Below are positions 1 to 5,984 of a stretch of 22,949 nt of DNA, in pieces. The position numbers and the translations under genes are program-made. Every line of letters starts with the position of its first letter. Within the stretch, counting starts at the first letter, position 1. The notes under the pieces are model-generated. The model ran no database searches. It was not told the origin of the DNA and was given only the letters and a program-made list of their open reading frames with translations. The DNA is from Bifidobacterium breve. GTDB lineage: Bacteria; Actinomycetota; Actinomycetes; S36-B12. The stretch is taken from positions 1-22,949 of the forward strand of contig CAMCYV010000008.1 of assembly GCA_945885645.1 (NCBI GenBank). Reading direction: 5' to 3'.

Positions 1-120
1 GTAAAGCGCGCTGCACTCACTGCACTTCTGGAACCCGTGGGCAGCGTTGAAATATCGCCCGCTCGAGGAATCCAAGCGGACACGCTTTATGCGTTAACCG
101 ACCTTTCAGGCTCCGTGTAA
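1..120 (+). CDS. C-terminal tail of a convergent gene, possibly 6-phosphogluconolactonase (partial)
   Basis: An open plus-strand frame runs in from the window edge (39 codons) and stops with TAA at 118-120. The tail has a Lys-Arg-Ala-Ala start, a Leu-Leu-Glu-Pro stretch and then Pro-Ala-Arg-Gly followed by Thr-Leu-Tyr-Ala-Leu-Thr-Asp. This resembles the end of 6-phosphogluconolactonase, where a helix with Lys-Ala is followed by a Pro-Ala-x-Gly and a Thr-Leu-Trp-Leu-Leu-Asp-like strand. In several actinobacteria the zwf-opcA-pgl genes lie next to the secG-tpiA-pgk-gap block, which supports this. The frame overlaps the 3' end of rbpA on the other strand by 15 bases. The identification rests on a short tail and remains tentative; the frame could also be open by chance. 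Confidence 0.42.
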   Translation, partial: VKRAALTALLEPVGSVEISPARGIQADTLYALTDLSGSV

Positions 121-438
121 TTTATCAATTGCCTCTTGCAAGATGGCAGCACCATCTTTGTCAGATCGGCGTTCCTTGACATAGGCAAGGTGGGTCTTAT
201 AGGGCTCGATCTTGGGCGGCATCGGCGGATTGTCCTTATCCCTTCCAGCAGGAAGACCACATCGTGGGCAATCCCACTCTTCTGGAACTTCTGCTTCAAT
301 GGCAAAACTCGGCTTAGATTCATGGCTTCGACTGCACCAGAAAGAAACGAAGAACCGTGGTGCGGCTTCACCACGCTCAGCTTCACCCATGGGTCCCGCG
401 CCGACTCGACTACCGCGAATTGCGCTTCCACCAGCCAT
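106..438 (-). CDS. rbpA: RbpA-family RNA polymerase-binding protein
   Basis: This 110-residue protein belongs to the actinobacterial RbpA family, which binds RNA polymerase and the primary sigma factor and stabilises the open complex. The N-terminus (Ser-Ala-Ile-Arg-Gly-Ser-Arg-Val-Gly-Ala) is the usual RbpA tail. It is followed by a zinc-ribbon-like core with Cys35, His39, Cys57 and Cys60, and a C-terminal helix region starting at Glu-Pro-Tyr-Lys-Thr-His (about residue 78) that corresponds to the sigma-interaction domain. The ATG at 438 is preceded by GAGGAG at 445-450 with 6 bases of spacing. It is the last gene of the minus-strand run, 63 bases after secG. The core differs from the Mycobacterium tuberculosis protein: it keeps a Cys-Pro-Arg-Cys-Gly pair, so it may be a separate subclass of the family. 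Confidence 0.9.
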   Translation of the reverse strand: MAGGSAIRGSRVGAGPMGEAERGEAAPRFFVSFWCSRSHESKPSFAIEAEVPEEWDCPRCGLPAGRDKDNPPMPPKIEPYKTHLAYVKERRSDKDGAAILQEAIDKLHGA

Positions 439-501
439 TAAATACTCCTCTGAGATCTCATATTTATGTGAATAGGTACACGGGTAACGATGAACAAATA
501 C

Positions 502-750
502 TTATGAACCGGTTCGAACGAGAAGTCCGACTGCAACAATGGAGGCCGCCCAAATAAGGCCCAGCCCCACCGTCAAGCGATCAAGGTTCTTCTCCGCTAC
601 GGATGACCCGCCAACCGAAGAACTGACCCCACCGCCGAATAGATCTGAGAGGCCGCCGCCTTTACCGCGGTGCAACAGGATCAAAACGATGAGCAGAACG
701 CTCGTTATGATTAGAATCACCGCAAGGGCGATGGTAAGGGCAGTAAGCAT
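502..750 (-). CDS. secG: Preprotein translocase subunit SecG
   Basis: This is the small SecG subunit of the SecYEG protein-export channel in the cytoplasmic membrane. The 82-residue product has a first hydrophobic helix (about residues 3-27), the loop His-Arg-Gly-Lys-Gly-Gly-Gly-Leu-Ser-Asp-Leu-Phe-Gly-Gly, the conserved Glu-Lys-Asn-Leu-Asp-Arg-Leu-Thr before the second helix, and a second helix near the end. I chose the ATG at 750. A TTG at 771 is in frame and would add seven polar residues (89 aa), but it has no ribosome binding site and makes the protein longer than usual. The ATG has only a weak AAAGG 13 bases upstream. It follows tpiA by 63 bases, the usual actinobacterial order gap-pgk-tpiA-secG. 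Confidence 0.9.
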   Translation of the reverse strand: MLTALTIALAVILIITSVLLIVLILLHRGKGGGLSDLFGGGVSSSVGGSSVAEKNLDRLTVGLGLIWAASIVAVGLLVRTGS

Positions 751-813
751 TACCGAGTTTGAACCTTTCAATTATGAAGCCAAGGGACACTTTAGGATAT
801 GCCAACGAGAGAC

Positions 814-1608
814 TTAAAGATCAGCCGGGTGCATCCGGTAGCGGATAATGCCGACAAATTCGTCCGAGTCCAAGCTCGCCCCACCGACAAGTGCTCCATC
901 GACGTCTGGTTGAGCCATGATTGCTGACACGTTTTCGGCCTTTACGGAGCCGCCGTAGAGAATGCGTAGGCTCTTAGCGGCTTCAGGACTCCAGTTCTCG
1001 TGCACATGCTCCCTTATCGCGGCACAGGCCTCTTGGGCATCGGCTGGCGTGGCTACAGAGCCAGTGCCAATCGCCCAAACCGGCTCATAAGCGATAACCA
1101 AGCCTCCAACAGCTTGCGCACTCACGCCTTCCAGCGACTCGGTAACTTGCTCGAGCACGAAGTCAATCGTGTTTCCCGCTTCACGAATTTCTAAGGATTC
1201 CCCCACGCACACGATCGGAACTAGTTCATTGCTCAGGGCAGCTTGAGTCTTTGCGTTGACGACTGAATTGCTTTCACCATGATGTGTTCGTCGTTCACTG
1301 TGACCGGTCAGAACAAAAGTGCAACCCAATTTTGCCAGCATTGCACCGGAGATATCTCCGGTGTGAGCACCTTTTGCAAAGGGAGAAAGGTCTTGGGCTC
1401 CATATTTTATGTCGTATTTGTCCCCAAGGATCAACGTCTGCACTGATCGCAAATCGGTAAAGGGCGGAATCACGGCGACTTCAACGGCGGCGAAATCGGT
1501 CTCGTTCAATGCAAAGGCCAATTTCTGAACTAACGCAATAGCTTCAAAGTGATTTATATTCATCTTCCAGTTGCCCGCCATTAGCGGCATCCGATCACTC
1601 TTAGCCAT
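814..1608 (-). CDS. tpiA: Triosephosphate isomerase
   Basis: The enzyme interconverts dihydroxyacetone phosphate and glyceraldehyde 3-phosphate in the cytoplasm. The 264-residue protein has the normal length and all catalytic landmarks: Asn13 and Lys15 in Gly-Asn-Trp-Lys-Met-Asn, His103 in Gly-His-Ser-Glu-Arg-Arg, Glu175 in Tyr-Glu-Pro-Val-Trp-Ala-Ile-Gly-Thr-Gly, and the phosphate-binding Tyr-Gly-Gly-Ser-Val and Val-Gly-Gly-Ala-Ser-Leu near the C-terminus. The ATG start lies 3 bases after the pgk stop, and a GGAAGG (1619-1624) inside the end of pgk sits 10 bases upstream. It is therefore co-transcribed and probably translationally coupled with pgk and gap. Confidence 0.98.
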   Translation of the reverse strand: MAKSDRMPLMAGNWKMNINHFEAIALVQKLAFALNETDFAAVEVAVIPPFTDLRSVQTLILGDKYDIKYGAQDLSPFAKGAHTGDISGAMLAKLGCTFVLTGHSERRTHHGESNSVVNAKTQAALSNELVPIVCVGESLEIREAGNTIDFVLEQVTESLEGVSAQAVGGLVIAYEPVWAIGTGSVATPADAQEACAAIREHVHENWSPEAAKSLRILYGGSVKAENVSAIMAQPDVDGALVGGASLDSDEFVGIIRYRMHPADL

Positions 1609-1611
1609 TTT

Positions 1612-2799
1612 CTATTTTCCTTCCAACACTGTAAGTCCAGGCAGTTTTTTGCCCTCAAGGAATTCTAGACTTGCGCCCCCACCGGTGCTGATATGGTCAA
1701 ACTTCTCGTTGTCAATATCAAGTATGTGAACAGCAGCAGCAGAGTCTCCTCCACCGATCACAGTGAAGGCGTCAGATGCAGCCATGGCTTGTGCGATTGC
1801 CAGAGTCCCACCAGCAAAAGGCTCCAATTCAAACACGCCCATCGGTCCGTTCCACACGACGGTTGCGGATTCAGCTATGACTTTGGAAAATAAATCACAT
1901 GTTTTGGGACCAATGTCGAGACCCATGTGATCCACCGGGATGGAGTCTCGATCAACAATTTTCGTTTGTGCATCCGCAGAAAAATAGTCAGCAACAATAA
2001 AGTCCACCGGCAGAATCAGATTCACCCCTCGGTCATCAGCTTGCGACATAAATCGCTTCACGTCGTCAATGAAATCCGGCTGCGATATCGAATTGCCAAT
2101 TTCTAATCCCATTGCAAGAAGAAATGTGTAGGCCATGCCTCCGCCGACCAGCAAATTGTCAACCTTGGGCAGGAGGGATTCAATCACGCCAAGTTTGTCG
2201 CCCACCTTGCTTCCGCCCAGAATTACCGTGTACGGCCGTTCGGCACCTTTGAGTAGCCTCTCAAAAACTTCACATTCGCGTGCCACTAGTAGCCCTGCCG
2301 CATTTGGCACGAGTTGAGCAAGATCTGTCACCGAGGCTTGCTCCCGATGGACTACCCCGAAGCCATCGCTAACGAAACCATCGGCCCAAACTGCCCACCT
2401 GCTCGCCAATTCGCGACGTTGTGCGGGGTCCTTGCTCGTTTCCCTGGCGTCGAATCTTACATTTTCGAGAAGCGCGACATCACCAGGTTCCAGCCCCTCA
2501 ATGATTGACAGATCTCCGGTAGTGTCCGGTGAGAAATCAACAGGGAGTCTCAACATCTCAGAAAGCCGCCGAGCCACGGGTGCTAATGAGAATTCGGCAA
2601 CAGGGGTACCTTCGGGTCGGCCAAGGTGCGCCAAAATTACAACCCGTGCCCCCGCGTTCCGCAAGGCATTTATTGTTGGGAGAGCGGCTGCAACGCGCAG
2701 ATCATCGGTGATCTCTCCCTCAGTGTTCAATGGAACATTGAAGTCGCATCGTAAGGCAATCGTGGAATTAGTTAGTGCGAGATCATTCAGAGTTCGCAC
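1612..2799 (-). CDS. pgk: Phosphoglycerate kinase
   Basis: The enzyme transfers phosphate from 1,3-bisphosphoglycerate to ADP, the first ATP-forming step of glycolysis. The 395-residue product has the full family length. It shows the substrate-binding Arg-Cys-Asp-Phe-Asn-Val-Pro (17-23), His-Leu-Gly-Arg-Pro-Glu-Gly (about 58-64), Gly-Gly-Ser-Lys-Val-Gly-Asp-Lys in the hinge region, Trp-Asn-Gly-Pro-Met-Gly-Val-Phe-Glu, and the nucleotide-binding Gly-Gly-Gly-Asp-Ser-Ala-Ala at 349-355. The start is GTG at 2799, whose G is also the last base of the gap stop TAG. This one-base overlap indicates tight coupling with gap. No strong ribosome binding site is visible before it. Confidence 0.98.
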   Translation of the reverse strand: MRTLNDLALTNSTIALRCDFNVPLNTEGEITDDLRVAAALPTINALRNAGARVVILAHLGRPEGTPVAEFSLAPVARRLSEMLRLPVDFSPDTTGDLSIIEGLEPGDVALLENVRFDARETSKDPAQRRELASRWAVWADGFVSDGFGVVHREQASVTDLAQLVPNAAGLLVARECEVFERLLKGAERPYTVILGGSKVGDKLGVIESLLPKVDNLLVGGGMAYTFLLAMGLEIGNSISQPDFIDDVKRFMSQADDRGVNLILPVDFIVADYFSADAQTKIVDRDSIPVDHMGLDIGPKTCDLFSKVIAESATVVWNGPMGVFELEPFAGGTLAIAQAMAASDAFTVIGGGDSAAAVHILDIDNEKFDHISTGGGASLEFLEGKKLPGLTVLEGK

Positions 2800-3797
2800 T
2801 AGAACTTGGCACCAACAAAATTCACGAGGTCAACGATGCGATTGCTGTATCCCCATTCATTGTCGTACCACCCAAGAACTTTCACCATGTTGCCATTAAC
2901 AATAGTCAAGGAAGCATCGAAAATACATGACGATGGTTCAGTCACAATGTCTGTTGAAACGATGGGATCTTCGGTGTACTGCAAGATGCCTTTAAGCGGG
3001 CCCTCTGCAGCGGCCTTGACTACCGCATTGATCTCGTCCCTGGTTGCAGCCTTCTTCAATTCAACCGTTAGATCGGTTGCTGAACCCGTAGGAACAGGAA
3101 CCCGCATTGCGTACCCGTCCAGCTTTCCTTTGAGGTGGGGCATTACCAACCCGATCGCCTTGGCGGCCCCAGTGCTCGTGGGAATCATGTTCAGGGCAGC
3201 GGCACGAGCTCGACGAAGATCGCTGTGTGGAAAGTCCAGAATACTTTGATCATTTGTATATGCATGAATCGTGGTCATGAGCCCACGCTCGATACCAAAT
3301 GCATCGTCAATTGCTTTTGCCATCGGGGCCAGGCAATTGGTCGTGCATGAAGCATTTGAAATGATGTCGTCCGTAGCCGGGTTGTATTTGTCTTCATTGA
3401 CCCCCATCACGATCGTGATGTCTTCACCCTTCGCAGGTGCGGAAATGATTACCTTCCGTGCACCCGCCATAAGGTGCTTACGGGCTGACTCTGCATCCGT
3501 GAAGAATCCGGTGGATTCGACAACGATATCTGCGCCGATGTCGCCCCATGGAAGGCTTGCTGGATCCCGCTGCGCAAAAATAGGGATTCTGACGCCATTG
3601 ACAACGATAGCGCCATCTTCAGCCAACACACTCCCGTTAAAGCGGCCTAAAATACTGTCGTACTTGAGCAAATGTGCCAGGGTTTTGGTGTCGGTGAGAT
3701 CGTTGATCCCGACAATCTGAATATCAGCCCCGCTGACCTCAACGGCACGAAAGAAATTGCGGCCGATTCGGCCGAAGCCATTAATTCCAACCTTCAC
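2799..3797 (-). CDS. gap: Glyceraldehyde-3-phosphate dehydrogenase (NAD type)
   Basis: The enzyme oxidises and phosphorylates glyceraldehyde 3-phosphate to 1,3-bisphosphoglycerate. Counting from the start chosen here it has 332 residues. Visible are the Rossmann motif Gly-Ile-Asn-Gly-Phe-Gly-Arg-Ile-Gly-Arg at 4-13, Asp33 at the NAD ribose position, catalytic Cys151 in Ser-Cys-Thr-Thr-Asn-Cys, His178 in Thr-Ile-His-Ala-Tyr-Thr, and the C-terminal Trp-Tyr-Asp-Asn-Glu-Trp-Gly-Tyr-Ser. A GTG at 3806 is also in frame, but GGGAG overlaps it. The same GGGAG lies 8 bases before the GTG at 3797, which gives the usual Met-Lys-Val-Gly-Ile-Asn-Gly-Phe start. It heads the gap-pgk-tpiA-secG run, about 126 bases after whiA. 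Confidence 0.98.
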   Translation of the reverse strand: MKVGINGFGRIGRNFFRAVEVSGADIQIVGINDLTDTKTLAHLLKYDSILGRFNGSVLAEDGAIVVNGVRIPIFAQRDPASLPWGDIGADIVVESTGFFTDAESARKHLMAGARKVIISAPAKGEDITIVMGVNEDKYNPATDDIISNASCTTNCLAPMAKAIDDAFGIERGLMTTIHAYTNDQSILDFPHSDLRRARAAALNMIPTSTGAAKAIGLVMPHLKGKLDGYAMRVPVPTGSATDLTVELKKAATRDEINAVVKAAAEGPLKGILQYTEDPIVSTDIVTEPSSCIFDASLTIVNGNMVKVLGWYDNEWGYSNRIVDLVNFVGAKF

Positions 3798-3850
3798 AGA
3801 ATTCACTCCCTACACGTAAATCGTGGCGCGCGTATCGGCCCTGTAACTCT

Positions 3851-3866
3851 GTCAATTCAGTCAATT
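3851..3866. repeat. Short direct repeat in the whiA-gap intergenic region
   Basis: GTCAATT occurs at 3851-3857 and again at 3860-3866, a 9-base period (AATTGAC twice on the coding strand of gap). It sits in the 126-base gap between whiA and gap, about 55 bases upstream of the gap start. The spacing is close to one helical turn, so it could be a regulator site or part of a promoter, but I see no convincing -35/-10 pair and cannot name a binding protein. It may be chance. Confidence 0.3.
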
Positions 3867-3923
3867 TTGCACTTGTTCCTGCTTGACTATCCCAATCGTA
3901 GTGATTGTCCTTAAGCTGCAAAC

Positions 3924-4904
3924 TCACGGATGACCCTCAAGAGCTGCCACAGCCGCTTCGGTGTCCGGGATCCCCATTTCCTGTGCCCTTTTATCTGCCA
4001 GAGCCAATAATCGTCGGATTCGCCCAGCAATTGCATCCTTGGTCATGGGCGGCTCACTGAGGGCGCCCAGTTCTTCGAGGCTGGCCTGTTGATGCTCCAT
4101 GCGAAGGCGACCAGCCGTAACAAGGTGGTCGGGTACTTCGTCTCCCAAGATCTCCAATGCGCGCTGAACTCGAGCACCAGCAGCAACCGCAGCGCGAGCC
4201 GAGCGTCGCAAGTTAGCGTCGTCAAAATTGGCCAGCCGATTGGCGGTCGCACGAACTTCACGGCGCATTCGCCGCTCCTCCCACGCCATCATTGCGTCAT
4301 GCGCGCCGAGCTTGGTCAACATTGCTCCGATCGCATCTCCGTCACGAATTACCACCCTGTCCACACCGCGGACCTCCCGAGATTTCGCCCCAATTCCGAG
4401 CCGGCGGGCCGCACCAACCAGTGCAAGCGCTGATTCTGGTCCGGGACAGGTGATTTCAAGTGAGGATGACCGACCGGGTTCGGTTAAGGAGCCGTGGGCT
4501 AAGAATGCCGCCCGCCACGCTGCTTCGCAATCGCACATTCCACCAGCAACGATTGCCGGCGGAAGGCCTTTTACCGGGCGACCACTTGCGTCGACTATTC
4601 CCGTTTGGCGAGCTAGCGCTTCACCACCGACAACGACTCGAACTAAATATCGCGTACCTTTTTTTATTCCAGTTCCCTGGACGAGAGCGATTTCACTTTC
4701 ATGGCCATAAATGTCAAAAATGTCTTTTCGCAGTCGTCTCGCGGCCGAACCGGTATCAAGATCCGCCTCAACAACAATTGCCCGATTAATAATGTGTAGT
4801 CCACTAGCGAATCGCAAAATGGTCGATACTTCCGCCTTACGGCAACACACCTTGGTTACCGTAACTCTACTGAGTTCGTCCTTTACCGCGGCGGTCATAG
4901 ACAT
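3924..4904 (-). CDS. whiA: WhiA-family DNA-binding regulator
   Basis: WhiA is a regulator conserved in Gram-positive bacteria; in Streptomyces it works with WhiB to start sporulation septation. The 326-residue protein has the two family parts: an N-terminal homing-endonuclease-like fold (about 1-200) without catalytic function, and a C-terminal helix-turn-helix at about 275-305 (Ser-Leu-Glu-Glu-Leu-Gly ... Thr-Lys-Asp-Ala-Ile-Ala-Gly-Arg). GGGAG at 4911-4915 lies 6 bases before the ATG at 4904, which supports this start over the ATG two codons later. It follows rapZ in the usual rapZ-yvcK-whiA order, except that only a short remnant stands where yvcK is expected. Its start overlaps that remnant by 10 bases. 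Confidence 0.96.
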   Translation of the reverse strand: MSMTAAVKDELSRVTVTKVCCRKAEVSTILRFASGLHIINRAIVVEADLDTGSAARRLRKDIFDIYGHESEIALVQGTGIKKGTRYLVRVVVGGEALARQTGIVDASGRPVKGLPPAIVAGGMCDCEAAWRAAFLAHGSLTEPGRSSSLEITCPGPESALALVGAARRLGIGAKSREVRGVDRVVIRDGDAIGAMLTKLGAHDAMMAWEERRMRREVRATANRLANFDDANLRRSARAAVAAGARVQRALEILGDEVPDHLVTAGRLRMEHQQASLEELGALSEPPMTKDAIAGRIRRLLALADKRAQEMGIPDTEAAVAALEGHP

Positions 4905-5035
4905 TTGTTACTCCCTAACTCAATTGCCGCTTGGCCCAATGTTCGTACTAATTTATTTGGATTGTGTGTTGTCGCATTTAGCGCAACGTCAATAATAAAC
5001 ACCCCAGCTCTGACTCGCATACACCTGGGTTTCAC
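4895..5035 (-). pseudogene. Probable yvcK remnant: 46-codon ORF between rapZ and whiA
   Basis: This is too short for ordinary gene calling. A GTG at 5033-5035 overlaps the rapZ TGA by 4 bases and opens a 46-codon frame that ends with TGA at 4895-4897, inside the first codons of whiA. The product starts Met-Lys-Pro-Arg. From about residue 11 it reads Gly-Val-Phe-Ile-Ile-Asp-Val-Ala-Leu, then His24-Asn-Pro-Asn-Lys-Leu-Val. YvcK/CofD-like proteins end with a strand of this kind followed by His-Asp-Pro-x-Lys-Leu and a final helix, and YvcK lies between rapZ and whiA in Mycobacterium, Streptomyces and Bacillus. I infer an in-frame internal deletion that kept the start and the last 30-odd codons. 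Alternatives are an assembly deletion, a genuine micropeptide, or chance. Confidence 0.45.
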
Positions 5036-5922
5036 TCACGGCCAAGATCCCGATGAAAGACTGAGGCCTGCATTCCACTATTGCGCAGCATTGTTGCGAG
5101 CTGCTCGGTCATCGCGACGCTACGGTGTTTCCCACCTGTGCAACCAACAGCTACAGTCACTAATCGCTTACCTTCACGCAGGTACCCTTCGCGCATTGTG
5201 CCAAGAAGGTCTTGAAAATGAGTCAAGAAATCCAAGGCACCAGGTTGTTCGACAACACTTTGAGAAACGGCCGCGTCTTGGCCTGTAAGCGGGCGCAGTT
5301 GCTCATCCCAATACGGGTTTGGCAAAAAGCGAACATCTGCGACCATGTCAGCATCGACTGGAATTCCATATTTGAAACCGAATGAGAGAACAGTAATGTG
5401 AAAGTCAGTCTCATCTTGGGCATCAAATGCGGCCTCGATTCTGCGTCGAAGGTCGTGAACGTTGAGCGAGGTTGTGTCGATCACCAGGTCAGCGACCGCT
5501 CTGATGTCACCCAATATCTCGCGCTCACGCGAGAGGCCATCGATGATTCGATGATCCAGTGTTTCTTTTGAATTCTGCAAGGGATGCGGCCGACGTGAGG
5601 ATTCAAATCGGCGAACAAGGCTCTCATCTGTCGCCTCGAGAAACACAATGGTGACACTGCCAACCCGCGGGGTGAGATCTGCCAGTACCGAACTCAGTTG
5701 TGCAAACAACGACCGGCTTCGAGTGTCAACGACGACTGCAACCTTCTTGATATCTGAACTGCGGCTGGCCAATTCCAGAGCCTCAAGAAGCAAAGTTGGC
5801 GGGATGTTATCAATAACGAACCAGCCCAGATCCTCTAGTGCTCGAGCGGCCGTTGTCCGACCCGCCCCACTCATTCCTGTGAGAATGATCAGCTCAGAGT
5901 CTTGCAGGTTTGTTACCGGCAC
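5032..5922 (-). CDS. rapZ: RapZ-family nucleotide-binding protein
   Basis: RapZ/YvcJ proteins are P-loop nucleotide-binding proteins; in Escherichia coli RapZ is an RNA-binding adaptor in amino-sugar control, while the actinobacterial role is unclear. The product has 296 residues from the start chosen here. A P-loop Gly-Met-Ser-Gly-Ala-Gly-Arg-Thr-Thr lies at 16-24, with Arg in place of Lys as is usual in actinobacterial members. The C-terminal signature Gly-Cys-Thr-Gly-Gly-Lys-His-Arg-Ser-Val is present. The frame is open upstream to a TTG at 5988 that overlaps the uvrC stop (318 aa), but GGAGGAG at 5930-5936 lies 7 bases before the GTG at 5922, giving the normal family length. Its stop overlaps the yvcK remnant by 4 bases. 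Confidence 0.93.
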   Translation of the reverse strand: MPVTNLQDSELIILTGMSGAGRTTAARALEDLGWFVIDNIPPTLLLEALELASRSSDIKKVAVVVDTRSRSLFAQLSSVLADLTPRVGSVTIVFLEATDESLVRRFESSRRPHPLQNSKETLDHRIIDGLSREREILGDIRAVADLVIDTTSLNVHDLRRRIEAAFDAQDETDFHITVLSFGFKYGIPVDADMVADVRFLPNPYWDEQLRPLTGQDAAVSQSVVEQPGALDFLTHFQDLLGTMREGYLREGKRLVTVAVGCTGGKHRSVAMTEQLATMLRNSGMQASVFHRDLGRE

Positions 5923-5929
5923 GTTTACG

Positions 5930-5936
5930 CTCCTCC
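5930..5936 (-). promoter_or_regulatory. Ribosome binding site that decides the rapZ start
   Basis: GGAGGAG on the minus strand lies 7 bases before the GTG at 5922. It is among the strongest Shine-Dalgarno matches in the window and argues against the TTG at 5988 and the ATG at 5958. Confidence 0.75.
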
Positions 5937-5984
5937 GTAAATTGTCACTATTTCTCATTCCAAAAATTGACACTACCGCTTCTG

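Noticed and set aside
3893..3907. CAATC/GATTG inverted repeat just after the whiA stop as a terminator
   Set aside because: It has only five base pairs and no T-run on the minus strand.
5852..5880. Arg instead of Lys in the RapZ P-loop as a sign of an inactive protein
   Set aside because: From family knowledge, actinobacterial RapZ proteins commonly have Gly-Ala-Gly-Arg at this place, so it is not a lineage-specific loss.
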